Shown piece after piece: positions 42,867 through 52,067 of a stretch of DNA of 64,000 nucleotides (the stretch's first letter is position 1; the number at the start of each line of letters is the position of its first letter). The translations under genes and the position numbers were made by a program. Below the pieces are notes generated by a model. That model did no database searches. It had not been told where the DNA came from and saw only the letters and a list, made by a program, of their open reading frames with translations. This DNA is from Methanosarcina sp. GTDB taxonomy: Archaea; Halobacteriota; Methanosarcinia; Methanosarcinales; Methanosarcinaceae. The stretch spans positions 62,001-126,000 of the forward strand of contig NZ_JAQUVZ010000004.1 in the NCBI RefSeq assembly GCF_028693135.1, given 5' to 3'.

Positions 42867-44858
42867 TTAAACCATGAATGTAAAGACCACATACGTGATT
42901 ATCATCATGCTGACGCTGTACTTCAGGCCCATGTATACTGAACCCTGTCCCATCTTTCCGGCAATAAGCCCGGAAGTTAAAGCCTGGACAAGAGCAGAGT
43001 GGTACATGAGCATCGTGTACTCTTCGATGTTGAAGTAGCTATTTCCGATCCCTCCGTATCCTCCCACTCCCTGAGCCGAATTCTTGAATGATGCACTTTC
43101 CGGAAAGAAATACACAGCCAGGACGTAAACGATGAAAAGGAAGACAAAAAAGGCTACGTAGATGGTTACGACGTAGACCACCATTTCCGAAGAGCGCTCT
43201 TTTTTCAGCCTCTCATCACCCTTTACCTGTTCTGCGGTAATGGATAGCACACTTTTAAGGTCGCTTGTAGATTCGTTTGCCTTTATGAGGGTATGGATAA
43301 TCCGGCTTGAGGAAGCGGTTCTGATGTTGTTTTCAAGTTTCATGAGGGCTCTTGAAGTAGAAGTTCCCCATGAGATGTCTTCCTTTAGCTTTTTGAGTTC
43401 TTTGCTAAGGAGTCCCATCTTGGATTCTGCTATTATTTTTAAGGAATTAGAAAGCAAGATCCCTGAATCGTTCATACTTGACAGGTTTCTCAGCAGGTCA
43501 GGCATTCTCTCATCAATTTTTCGCATTCTCCATGCCCTGATCTCGTAAAATATGATGAAAGGAATGAGTGAGATTACGATAAATATGACCAGGTAATCAT
43601 CAATTGCGCTGATAAAATGAACACTGCTATCACTGATATGGGCAAAGGTCAGGTTCCAGTGGAAATTATAATTTATACTATCCTTAAGAGCTTTAGGAAG
43701 ATGGGTGAGATAGTAAAACCCTAGAGGGATCCCGAAAAAGAATGTATATCTGGGTTCTTCCCGGATAGTCCTGTACGGATTAAAAATCCGGTCCCTGATA
43801 TTGTAAAGCTGCTTGTATAGCTTTAACTTTTTGTCCCTTTTTTCCTCCTCTTCTACACTGAGTTCTGACCTGAGCTCCGGGATATCGGAAAAGTCTATGG
43901 GATAACCGGGAACACTGCCCTTTTTCGGGCTCATGGAGAGTTCTCCCACTGTATCTAGAAACACTATGAAAAGCAGGGTTGCAAGAGGTATTATGGCATA
44001 AATTAACATGTACAGGATCTGGGCTGAAGCTGGCTTGAAAAACTGCAGCACGACAAGGGTTGTCATTATGAACAATGGGCCTGCGACAAGCACAGTCACA
44101 TAGACTTCTGCAAGGACATCCAGCCTCTTTAACAGGTTCCGGTTTGCCAGTTCCGCCATATCCTGGTACTGTTCAGACTTATTTTTTATGTATTCGGTTA
44201 TGGTTCCGCTGCTTGAAACAAGGATCAAGCCGTCAATAAAATCCTTAAAAAGGTCCGAAGGGGTGCGTTCTTTGGCTTCTTTAAGGGCACTTATAAAATC
44301 CTTTCCCAGGTAGTCCATGTCCCGCACAATGTAGGAGATTTCTTCCGCGCTTGTGCCAAATATATGGGTATACTTGCTAAGAGACCTGAAAACATCATAT
44401 ATTGACATGCCGCCCTTTGTAAGAGCGTACATGTAAGTTACCGCCGGCAGCATGGATTTATCTATACAGGCGTTCCGAATATCTGCCTGTAAATAAGGAT
44501 AGATGTATGCCACCCCGAAGACGGTAAGAAAACTTATAACGAATATCAAAAGAGCGACTAAAATCGCAAGTAAATAAAGGTACTCTTCTGCAAATCCTGC
44601 ATTCGTGGAATCCACAAAAAGGCTGAGTCGGGAAATAGGGTCTCCAAAGGTTTTCAGCCCGAGCCATCCCCCGAAGATTCCTCCGATTATACCTGCGAAT
44701 ATCGAATACATGAAGGCTGAAGCCAGGTACTGGTCCACTGACATTGGAATATGGGAGTGGCGTATCTTTACTTTGAGCTCCTGAAAGCTTTCCTTATTTT
44801 TGTAGAAGAAGTTCCCAAAAGTTCTGTATGCCAGTTCGTCCACAGAAATGTAAGTCAT
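42867..44858 (-). CDS. Type IV pilus/archaellum assembly membrane protein (TadC/ArlJ-like, two T2SF domains)
   Basis: 663 aa from this start. This is the polytopic platform protein that works with the secretion ATPase. The N-terminal half has membrane segments near 40-65 and 95-125 and a T2SF domain (LAELANRNLLKRLDVLAEVY); the second half repeats the domain (MPDLLRNLSSMNDSGILLSNSL) and ends with several helices. I start at MTYISVDELAY (44858), which has GAGGGGG just upstream and lies 10 nt after the ATPase stop; six extra residues are possible. Confidence 0.9.
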   Translation of the reverse strand: MTYISVDELAYRTFGNFFYKNKESFQELKVKIRHSHIPMSVDQYLASAFMYSIFAGIIGGIFGGWLGLKTFGDPISRLSLFVDSTNAGFAEEYLYLLAILVALLIFVISFLTVFGVAYIYPYLQADIRNACIDKSMLPAVTYMYALTKGGMSIYDVFRSLSKYTHIFGTSAEEISYIVRDMDYLGKDFISALKEAKERTPSDLFKDFIDGLILVSSSGTITEYIKNKSEQYQDMAELANRNLLKRLDVLAEVYVTVLVAGPLFIMTTLVVLQFFKPASAQILYMLIYAIIPLATLLFIVFLDTVGELSMSPKKGSVPGYPIDFSDIPELRSELSVEEEEKRDKKLKLYKQLYNIRDRIFNPYRTIREEPRYTFFFGIPLGFYYLTHLPKALKDSINYNFHWNLTFAHISDSSVHFISAIDDYLVIFIVISLIPFIIFYEIRAWRMRKIDERMPDLLRNLSSMNDSGILLSNSLKIIAESKMGLLSKELKKLKEDISWGTSTSRALMKLENNIRTASSSRIIHTLIKANESTSDLKSVLSITAEQVKGDERLKKERSSEMVVYVVTIYVAFFVFLFIVYVLAVYFFPESASFKNSAQGVGGYGGIGNSYFNIEEYTMLMYHSALVQALTSGLIAGKMGQGSVYMGLKYSVSMMIITYVVFTFMV

Positions 44859-44868
44859 GTTCCCCCTC

Positions 44869-46545
44869 TTAAGCAACCATATCCTGTATCATACCTTGCA
44901 GGGTGTCGTTTTCTATACCTTCCATGACCATTTTCGGATAACTCTGATACGCCTGCACTACAAGAGATACCTGGATGTAACTCCTCATATTTTTCTCATA
45001 CAGGTAAGTCAGGATCTTTCTTCGGCTCTCGATCTCGTTTCTCAACTGGCCCGAATCCCATCCTCTAACGTGCATGATATCCTGCATGAGATGGGAGTCC
45101 CCAACTTTCAGGAAGCTGTCTTCAGAAGGTTCCCAGTTGAAAATCTCGTTTATGCCAAGGTCTCCTGTCTCAGTGTCCACGTTAAGGACTTCTACAAGGC
45201 TCCTTGTTCTCCTGACTCTTTCATCTTCTATGTACACCTGTTCCTGGATACACAGCACATCAAGCGACTGCAGCATAATATGAGGCACATTTATGGGTTC
45301 GTGGGTAAGCCTGTTTATAACAGTCTGAACATCTCCTGCGTGCATTGTCGAGCTTGTTGCATGCCCTGTTGACATTGCCTGGAACAGAGTAAGAGCTTCA
45401 CTGCCTCTTACTTCACCCACAATGATGAAATCCGGACGCTGTCTCAGGGAAGCCCTTAAAAGGTCGTACATGGAAACTTCTCCCGTAGCATCTGCGGCAA
45501 AGCTTTCCCTTGAAATACCCGAGACCCAGTTGTTGTGGTAGAGCAAGAGTTCCCTTGTATCCTCTATAGAGACTATCTTGGCTGTGGAAGGCATGAAAAG
45601 GGAAGTGGCGTTAAGCATTGAGGTTTTTCCTGAAGCCGTCCCTCCTGCAAAAAGCATATTGTAGCCGTTTTCAATGACCAGCCAGAGGTATACCAGCATT
45701 TCCATATCGCACGTTTTAAAGCCGAGCAGGTCGATAGGTGTTATCGGATCTTTTCTGAACTTACGGATAGTAAATGAACTGCCGCGGGGAGTTATTTCTC
45801 TCCCTAACATAGCCTGAAGCCTTGATCCATCCTGGATTGTTGCATCCACGATTGGCTGGCTGACAGAGATGTGCTTGTTATTCAGCTGGCACATCTTGAT
45901 TACAAGGGAGTCGAGTTCTTCCTCTTCAAAAGAAATATTACTTTCAATATTGAGATACCTCGTATGATAAATATAGAGTGGAACTCCTACACCGTCACAC
46001 GATATGTCTTCTATATATGGATCATAAAGAAGAGAATTGATTTTTTCATAACCAAGCAGGTTCCTTCTGAGGTAATACATTATCTTGTGAATGGCTGAGG
46101 CTGAAATTTCAGCTTTATAACGTTCAAGAAGGAAAAGGGTTTTGTCCACAAGGTACGCATCTTTTTCTATTTTAGAGGTCGTAGGGTTCAAAACCATTAC
46201 ATCTTGAAAATCCTCATAAAGTCTCTCAAGCAGTTCTTTTTCAAACTTTGTAAGGGCAGGTTCAACCAGCCTGTAGTATTTTGTTCTGCGGTCTTCCAGG
46301 ATCGATACCAGACAATAAGGTTCTTGAAGCCAGTACCTTTCGATTTCCTTAAATCCTTCAGGTACTTCAAACTCTATGAGAGGTCCTTCATTTTCCTGGT
46401 CGTACGTCGGCATGCTTCTCAAAGGCTTATCAAAATAACTTTTAGTCCTTTTTAGTATCTCTGAGATGGAGTTACTATCGCCTGTTTTCCCGAATAACCC
46501 CGAAATAAAACTTTTCTTTTCCGAGATTTCTGTTACTTCATCCAT
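44869..46545 (-). CDS. Type II/IV secretion system ATPase (pilus/archaellum type)
   Basis: 558-aa hexameric motor ATPase of the GspE/ArlI/TadA family. The N-terminal 240 residues are the variable domain; the RecA-like core has Walker A FAGGTASGKTSML, the Asp box SIEDTRELLL, Walker B DFIIVGEVRGSEAL and the His box STGHATSSTMHAGD. It directly precedes the platform protein and the pilin genes, so it should power their assembly. First gene of the clearly linked set, with a 480-bp space before the KaiC-like gene's end. Confidence 0.94.
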   Translation of the reverse strand: MDEVTEISEKKSFISGLFGKTGDSNSISEILKRTKSYFDKPLRSMPTYDQENEGPLIEFEVPEGFKEIERYWLQEPYCLVSILEDRRTKYYRLVEPALTKFEKELLERLYEDFQDVMVLNPTTSKIEKDAYLVDKTLFLLERYKAEISASAIHKIMYYLRRNLLGYEKINSLLYDPYIEDISCDGVGVPLYIYHTRYLNIESNISFEEEELDSLVIKMCQLNNKHISVSQPIVDATIQDGSRLQAMLGREITPRGSSFTIRKFRKDPITPIDLLGFKTCDMEMLVYLWLVIENGYNMLFAGGTASGKTSMLNATSLFMPSTAKIVSIEDTRELLLYHNNWVSGISRESFAADATGEVSMYDLLRASLRQRPDFIIVGEVRGSEALTLFQAMSTGHATSSTMHAGDVQTVINRLTHEPINVPHIMLQSLDVLCIQEQVYIEDERVRRTRSLVEVLNVDTETGDLGINEIFNWEPSEDSFLKVGDSHLMQDIMHVRGWDSGQLRNEIESRRKILTYLYEKNMRSYIQVSLVVQAYQSYPKMVMEGIENDTLQGMIQDMVA

Positions 46546-47026
46546 ACTCTCGCCTTCAGATTTCTCCTTGAACTATATATGAATCAACATATTATAAAAT
46601 CTTCCTATAGTGTAGCAATATCTTCCTAACTTTTAATCCTTGAATTTCTCTAAATAAAACGATTTTTTCAATTTAATCCTCTTTTTCAAAGTATTTGTCT
46701 ATAAACTAACTAAATTTACTTCTTAAGTATATTATAAACTTTTTTATTAAGACAACTGGGTTATTTTAAAATCGGGATAATTTGGGAGAAGGTCAAATAT
46801 ACTGAAAGAGTCCGAAAATAGTTCTAAAACCAGATCTTTCAGGGTAGTAAACACTGATCTAAACTCACAAATAATGCCCTGACTTTTTTATATTACGAAG
46901 CGTAAAACTCCCTGGTCTTTTTAGCTTGAGAGTGGTTCACAAAGACTAAAATTCAAAAAAAAGATTTTTTTGAGAAAAGGTTTTTTTGAGAAAAGGTTTT
47001 CAGCTCTCTAAATAGTTCTCGAAACC
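46546..47026. other. AT-rich region upstream of the pilus ATPase operon
   Basis: No gene is supported. The stretch holds the promoter of the ATPase operon near 46600-46750 and, at 46964-46998, a tandem TTTTTTTGAGAAAAGG (two copies) that lies 3' of the KaiC-like gene; read on the minus strand it is C-plus-A/T-run rich and could act in termination. Confidence 0.4.
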
Positions 47027-47731
47027 TTAATTGCTTTTTATCCCTGACGGAGTAAGTCCAAAGAAGAGCTTTTCGCCGGAGAGGTCCGCCCCCCTCATTT
47101 TTGTGACTGAAAGCATATGTAATAGTCTTCCGTTTTCAGTTTTTTCTTTTATTTTCAGTTCTATTTTTCCGAACACGAGATAATCTGCAAACCCCTGGTG
47201 CTGGGCGTGGGCGCGGTCGTCCATAAGAAAAAGAGATGTGCAACCATGTTTTGCCAGGATGCTGTAGATGGCGTCAAACTTACTGAGGGCTTCATTACCC
47301 ACACAATTACGTGTTCTGGTAAGAGCTCCAAGGCTGTCCAAAACTACAATGTCTACATTTTCAGCCAGGTCTTTGACCGTCCCAACCCGGTCTTTTTCTG
47401 CTACTTCAAGCCCTTTTCCCAGGCGAGAAGAAAAGAGTGTCTCCTGAATCCTGCTCTGGAATACATCTTCTACCACGAGCAGCCCGGAATCAATAAAAGG
47501 TTCAAGGTCCATTCCCAGCGATTTAGACTGAAGGAGGACATCTTCCAGAAGGGCTCTTGTAAGGATCAAAAGCCCTCTCTTTCCTGCGGAGCAGTTGCTG
47601 TAAAGGCAATGTGTGCCCATTATTGTCTTTCCCGAACCTGTAGGTCCCGTAATAAGGATACCTTTTCCCCTTGGGTATCCTCCTCCAAGGAGTGAATCAA
47701 GGCATTCTATCCCGCTTGTTATTCGTTCCAT
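47027..47731 (-). CDS. KaiC/RecA-superfamily ATPase (ArlH-like)
   Basis: 234 aa, single KaiC-type domain. Walker A GPTGSGKT is at 29-36, Walker B DIVVLDSLGAL near 128-138, plus YPRGKGILITGP and KMRGADLSGEKLFFGLTPSG at the end. ArlH in archaella is a KaiC-like partner of the motor ATPase; here the gene lies upstream of a pilus ATPase/TadC pair on the same strand, which suggests the same kind of regulatory partner. The link is by location and fold only. Confidence 0.8.
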   Translation of the reverse strand: MERITSGIECLDSLLGGGYPRGKGILITGPTGSGKTIMGTHCLYSNCSAGKRGLLILTRALLEDVLLQSKSLGMDLEPFIDSGLLVVEDVFQSRIQETLFSSRLGKGLEVAEKDRVGTVKDLAENVDIVVLDSLGALTRTRNCVGNEALSKFDAIYSILAKHGCTSLFLMDDRAHAQHQGFADYLVFGKIELKIKEKTENGRLLHMLSVTKMRGADLSGEKLFFGLTPSGIKSN

Positions 47732-47963
47732 TTATCTTGCTCCTGAAAAAAGTTAGGTTAAATTAACTTATATAAATTTAGTGTTATGTAATTATATTGC
47801 CCGGAGCCTATATAAAAAACAATCTATAAAAATTAAGGAATGTAAGCCAGAATGTAATGTGTTTTCTGCTTAAATACCGGATCAAGTTCTCAGGTTTCGG
47901 TTTTCAGGATCTAGTTTTCAGATGCCCTTTAAAAGAAACCTTTTTTCAGGAGGCAGGTAGTTT

Positions 47964-49145
47964 TCATGATACAAGGGCTTTGAGCGCGTTGACTGCATTT
48001 ACAAGTATGTCTACTTCTTCTTCTGTGTTGTAAAGTGCAAAAGAAGCTCTCACAGTGCTGTCAACTTCAAGGAAGCGGGTAATCGGGATTGCGCAGTGGT
48101 GTCCACTGCGAACGCAAATTTTTCTTGTCTGGTCAAGGATCAGGGCAACATCGTGAGCATGAAGCCCTTTCACATTAAAAGGCACAATCCCTGCCCGGTT
48201 TTCAGGCCCGTAAACCTCCACATGCTCGAGTTCTGAAAGCCTCTTTGCAGCTTCACCGGAAAGTTTCGCTTCATGCATTTCAATCTCGGAAACTCCTATT
48301 TTTTCCACATACTTTACTGCTCTCCCAAGCCCGATAACCCCAGGAATGTTCGGAGTGCCGGCTTCAAAACATGCAGGGGAAGGCTCAAGTGTGTATGAAA
48401 GCCCTCTGACGTCCGAAACCGCACCTCCCCCTACTAAGGCACTTTCCAGAATCTCCGGTTGTCTGATGTAGAGTACGCCAGTTCCCTGAGGGCCAAGCAG
48501 CCCTTTGTGTCCTGCGGTTGCAAAAAAGTCACATTCAATGTCTTTCAGGTCCACTGGCATATGTCCTGCAGATTGGGCACCGTCAATAAGAGTTTTTACC
48601 CCGTTTCTGCGGGCAATTTTCGTAGTCCTTTTAATATTCTGGATAGAACCGAAAACGTTTGAAACCTGGGTTATAGCGATGAGTTTTGTCCTGTCTGTGA
48701 GAGCATTTTCTATCATCTGAGGATCAATTATGCCTTTACGGTCCGGGTTTACAACTGTTATATTTATCCCTTTCTTTTGCAGGCGCAGCCAGGGCAGGAG
48801 GTTTGAATGGTGCTCGAGCATGGTTGTAACGATGTGGTCTCCTGCCTCCCAGGGATAGCTGTTTGCAACAAGGTTTATTCCTTCGGTTGTATTTTTCGTA
48901 AATACGGTCTTTGACGGATCTGCATTCAGGAAACGGGCAACAGTTTCCCGTGCATCTTCATAGTGGTTTGTGGTTTCCCTGGCAAGGCGGTGCGCTCCTC
49001 TCCCGTGGTTGCCTGCATACCTGTAAAAGTAGTCAACCATGGCTTCAACTGCAGGGATCGGGGTCTGCGTAGTCGCTGTGCTGTCCAGGTACACAACTTC
49101 TTTTAAAACAGGAAAATCTTCACGGACCGCATATACATCGTACAT
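47964..49145 (-). CDS. Cysteine desulfurase (SufS-type, class V aminotransferase fold)
   Basis: PLP enzyme that removes sulfur from cysteine for Fe-S or other sulfur-containing products. The 393-aa protein has STATTQTPIPAVEAM at the start, NHGRGAHRLA, TKNTTEGINLVA, the PLP lysine in ATAGHKGLLGPQGTG, and the persulfide cysteine in VRSGHHCAIP near 350. Possible recipients in this window are LarE or FdhD, but that is speculation. It follows a 52-aa gene by 42 nt, probably in one transcript. Confidence 0.92.
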   Translation of the reverse strand: MYDVYAVREDFPVLKEVVYLDSTATTQTPIPAVEAMVDYFYRYAGNHGRGAHRLARETTNHYEDARETVARFLNADPSKTVFTKNTTEGINLVANSYPWEAGDHIVTTMLEHHSNLLPWLRLQKKGINITVVNPDRKGIIDPQMIENALTDRTKLIAITQVSNVFGSIQNIKRTTKIARRNGVKTLIDGAQSAGHMPVDLKDIECDFFATAGHKGLLGPQGTGVLYIRQPEILESALVGGGAVSDVRGLSYTLEPSPACFEAGTPNIPGVIGLGRAVKYVEKIGVSEIEMHEAKLSGEAAKRLSELEHVEVYGPENRAGIVPFNVKGLHAHDVALILDQTRKICVRSGHHCAIPITRFLEVDSTVRASFALYNTEEEVDILVNAVNALKALVS

Positions 49146-49187
49146 GCTTCTTTTCTAGGAATGAGTACTAAAAAAAGCTTATGCAGG

Positions 49188-49346
49188 TTATTTACCCTGC
49201 ACGCCGCCTATCATAAAGCGGTAAAGGTCTAATTCATCTGTGTCAAGGCTGTCTGTGCAGCCTTTTACTACGGTATGGTAGCCATTTTTACGGTTTTTGT
49301 ATCTATATTCACTTTTTTTTCTGTCTTCGTAATTCAGTTCACTCAT
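49188..49346 (-). CDS. Small protein of 52 aa upstream of cysteine desulfurase
   Basis: The ATG at 49346 follows an excellent ribosome-binding site (AGGAGGAAAACTT-ATG). The product begins MSELNYEDRKKSEYRYKNR, has TVVKGCTDSLDTDELDLYRF in two parts with one cysteine, and ends MIGGVQGK, TAA at 49188. It is hydrophilic, charged and soluble. Position and RBS support co-expression with the desulfurase. I do not recognise it. Confidence 0.65.
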   Translation of the reverse strand: MSELNYEDRKKSEYRYKNRKNGYHTVVKGCTDSLDTDELDLYRFMIGGVQGK

Positions 49347-49767
49347 AAGTTTTCCTCCTGTCTCTTCAATGCTTGCACTCTGTCAGGGTTAAAATTTCAC
49401 TCCTTCCGGATACAGGTTCCTTCGGTTAGGGCAGAATTTTTGCCCCTTTCGAAAGGGTAAACTGTACTGCAGGTTAGAGTTCAAATCTTTCCGGGTTAAA
49501 TTCCTCAAATTGGAATTCCCGGCCCTTACGGACGAATTCCTGAAATACAGGTCATAAATCTAAGTCCTTCAGGTTGCAAACCCCACAACAGCGCAACAAG
49601 TGTTGTTCTTACCCACAACAAAATATTAATTGTAATTCGTAATATATATCTATTCCGGAATTTTTTTTGATTTCCTTCAATTTTTTTTTGGAACAGTCTG
49701 ATTTCAGGGCGGCTGCTCCACTGATTATTTTTTTTATCTCTGGGCTTTCTAATTTTAAATTCAAAGG
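49347..49767 (-). promoter_or_regulatory. Long leader region of the 52-aa gene / cysteine desulfurase transcript
   Basis: About 420 bases with no gene. An AT-rich box (AATATATATTACG on the minus strand, near 49635-49650) could be the promoter, leaving a leader of about 270 nt with hairpins such as CCCTTTCGAAAGGG (49444-49457) and repeated GGAAGG/CCGGAA motifs. Such a long GC-richer leader before a small gene could be regulatory; this is inference. Confidence 0.35.
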
Positions 49768-50316
49768 TTACTTTTTTGTTACCATGATTTCCATGAGCCC
49801 TGAGAGGTGGGCAGGTATAGCCCCTATTGCAGTGCATGTCTCAAGGGAAAGTCCTTTAGAGGTAATATCAAGATGGTATTTCCCTCTCTCAAAGAGTTCT
49901 TTTGGAAGCCCCTTATGCCCGAGGCCCACAAGAAATAGAAATGAACGGTTGCGTAGCGCTTCTTCAGCAACTTTTACAGGCATAACCTGCCTTTTTGGGT
50001 CCGGCTTTGAAGTGGTGATAACTATCTCTCCAAAGTGGGAAGGAAATCCTTTTTTTGGAAGGTCGGACACTGAAAGGTGGTTTTTTTCGTAAAGGATTCT
50101 GAGATAACTTCCCGATTCTCCTATAGTGGTTTTATCCATTACGAACGCGACCAGCTCTTCTGCGGTCATTTTGAATGGGAAGTCATAAAGGGCAAGGTGG
50201 AACCCAAAAGCATGGCAGATTGGGGCGGCTCTGGCAATTGCACGGTAATGCGCATCGAGAACTTTGATCTTGTCGTAGGTATTGACGATTCCAAGAGTGA
50301 GCATAAGCTGCTTCAT
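49768..50316 (-). CDS. DUF531 family archaeal protein
   Basis: 182 aa, soluble. The N-terminal MLTLGIVNTYDKIKVLDAHYRAIARAAP and the central KTTIGESGSYLRILYEK and FLFLVGLGHKGLPKELFE match my memory of the archaeal DUF531 family; its fold suggests a nucleotide- or RNA-related role but no function is established. It is the last gene of a minus-strand row LarE / GNAT / DUF531 with short spaces. Confidence 0.75.
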   Translation of the reverse strand: MKQLMLTLGIVNTYDKIKVLDAHYRAIARAAPICHAFGFHLALYDFPFKMTAEELVAFVMDKTTIGESGSYLRILYEKNHLSVSDLPKKGFPSHFGEIVITTSKPDPKRQVMPVKVAEEALRNRSFLFLVGLGHKGLPKELFERGKYHLDITSKGLSLETCTAIGAIPAHLSGLMEIMVTKK

Positions 50317-50367
50317 TGTGCTTTTTTGTAAAATAATGTTTCGTTAACCTCTATAAGGTCTGTTTCT

Positions 50368-50829
50368 TCAGGAAACTCGAAAATATCTCATGGCGTGCTG
50401 TGCACACTTCTCAAAATGCTCGCACTTTCTGCAGTCATCCCAGAGAAGCAATTTTTCAGCGTCCTGTAGTTTTATAAAACCAAGTTTTTCAAAAAAGCCC
50501 GGAGCAGTAGTCCGTACATATAATTTACACACTGGGGCTCCAGGAGTCTCCGGACAATCAATAGTATTTATAAGGTACTCCATAAGCCTTGTTCCGATTC
50601 CTTTTCCCCGGAGGTTTGGATGCACGGCAATGGAGTGGAGCTCCAGAAAAGTCTTCTCGTTTGACGTGTCCCTGATAAGGGCAGCACATCCGACCACTTT
50701 TTCTTCTTTTTCAGCCAGCACAAAGTCCTCGGGCTCAAGCTCTTCCATATCCAGAAAATAAGTGGATAGGAGCCTCTGGATTGCAGGCAGGTCTTTTTTT
50801 TTGGCTTTTCGGATTCTAATTTCTGTCAT
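50368..50829 (-). CDS. GNAT acetyltransferase with C-terminal cysteine cluster
   Basis: 153-aa GCN5-related N-acetyltransferase. The acetyl-CoA loop is HPNLRGKGIGTRLM, preceded by beta 4 FLELHSIAV and followed by GFFEKLGFIKL. The layout is close to ArgA/ArgJ-type amino-acid acetyltransferases. The C-terminal tail CRKCEHFEKCAQHAM has three cysteines and two histidines that could bind zinc or an iron-sulfur cluster. Between LarE and DUF531 on the same strand. Confidence 0.83.
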   Translation of the reverse strand: MTEIRIRKAKKKDLPAIQRLLSTYFLDMEELEPEDFVLAEKEEKVVGCAALIRDTSNEKTFLELHSIAVHPNLRGKGIGTRLMEYLINTIDCPETPGAPVCKLYVRTTAPGFFEKLGFIKLQDAEKLLLWDDCRKCEHFEKCAQHAMRYFRVS

Positions 50830-50912
50830 ATTTCTTCAGCAGTCAGTCTTTTTGTGGTTCATCTGGCTCATCTGGCTCATCTGGCTATTTCGATATTTTT
50901 TCTTTTTTGAGC

Positions 50913-51773
50913 TCATTCTTCTTCGGTTTCTTGTCTTTCCGTTTCTTCTTTTTCTTCCGTTTTTTTCTGCATGTGGGGTTCATCCATACTCCCTGAACGG
51001 AAGCCTTCAAGGTCGAGGGTTACATAGTCAAAGCCAAGAGCTTTAAGATGCCTGGATATTTTTTCTTTTTTGCGGAGTGCGTCCTCAAACTCCTCCCCAG
51101 TAACCTCTATTCTGGCAAGATTGGAGTGCATTCTGACCCTGAACTGCGTAAAACCCAGAGATAAAAGATAATCTTCGGCTTTTTCTATTTTCTCAAGAGC
51201 TTCAGTGGTGATAGGCTGGCCATAAGCAATACGTGTAGCAAGGCAAGCTGCAGACGGCCGGTTGGCAGCTGAAAGGGAGCGGTTTGAGGCAATCTCCCTT
51301 ATCTCTTCTTTCGTAATGTTAAACTCCACAAATGGAGATAAAATCTTTTCACCGGCTTCCTCAATTGCTCTGTACCCGGGACGGTTTTCCCCTTTTATTT
51401 CAGAAGCATTTGTTCCTTCAAGCACTACATTATATCCGGTTTTCTCCGCGAACTCTACCAGGGTTTCAAGAAGGGCTTTTTTGCAGAAGTAGCACCTGTT
51501 AATAGTATTTGCGGAAAAATAGGGCACGCTGTTCAGGGAGAACGGGAGGATTTTATGCTGAATACCTATTTCACAGGCTGTCTGGGCAGCTGTTTCGAGC
51601 TGCTGCCTGGGAAAAAGTGGAGAATCTATAGTTACGGCAAGGGCTTTTTCCCCAAGTATCTCAAATGCCAGCGCTGCAAGAGTTGTACTGTCCACTCCCC
51701 CTGAAAATGCAATGACTGCACTTTCTCTGGCTTTTATAGCCTCTTTTATCATTTCGAGCTTTGCAATATCCAT
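50913..51773 (-). CDS. larE: LarE-like ATP-dependent sulfur transferase (PP-loop)
   Basis: LarE-type enzymes adenylate a pyridinium carboxylate and insert sulfur during nickel-pincer cofactor synthesis. The 286-aa protein has the PP-loop SGGVDST at 24-30 and three cysteines in positions known for the iron-sulfur form: NRCYFCKK and PSAACLATR. In that form sulfur is carried by a [4Fe-4S] cluster rather than sacrificed from the protein. The tail is low-complexity Glu/Lys. No larA, larB or larC is in the window, so the cofactor made here is uncertain. Confidence 0.85.
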   Translation of the reverse strand: MDIAKLEMIKEAIKARESAVIAFSGGVDSTTLAALAFEILGEKALAVTIDSPLFPRQQLETAAQTACEIGIQHKILPFSLNSVPYFSANTINRCYFCKKALLETLVEFAEKTGYNVVLEGTNASEIKGENRPGYRAIEEAGEKILSPFVEFNITKEEIREIASNRSLSAANRPSAACLATRIAYGQPITTEALEKIEKAEDYLLSLGFTQFRVRMHSNLARIEVTGEEFEDALRKKEKISRHLKALGFDYVTLDLEGFRSGSMDEPHMQKKTEEKEETERQETEEE

Positions 51774-52067
51774 TAATAACGAGTTTTCAGCTAATAAGAT
51801 ATATGTATTTTCCAGCCCTATAGCCAGGTGCCTTACAGCAGCTATAGTAAGGGATATGGTGTATTTAATCGGGGTTTTTTCCTGAGCTATATATCTGAAA
51901 TAGCATAATTTCTAAAGTTGCTTGCTTTACTTCAAAAATTCTTTAATCTCTTGTACCGAAACTTTGTTTTCCTATCAGGGTTCTGGTTACAATAAATAAA
52001 TCTAATTAGAACATAATTTCCTTATAATGGTATAATTTTGACGTAAATAATGAGATGGAGATCTTAA

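Noticed and set aside
49526-49837. 103-codon minus-strand frame in the leader of the 52-aa gene
   Set aside because: It overlaps the 3' end of the DUF531 gene and a probable promoter, and its sequence lacks protein-like patterns.
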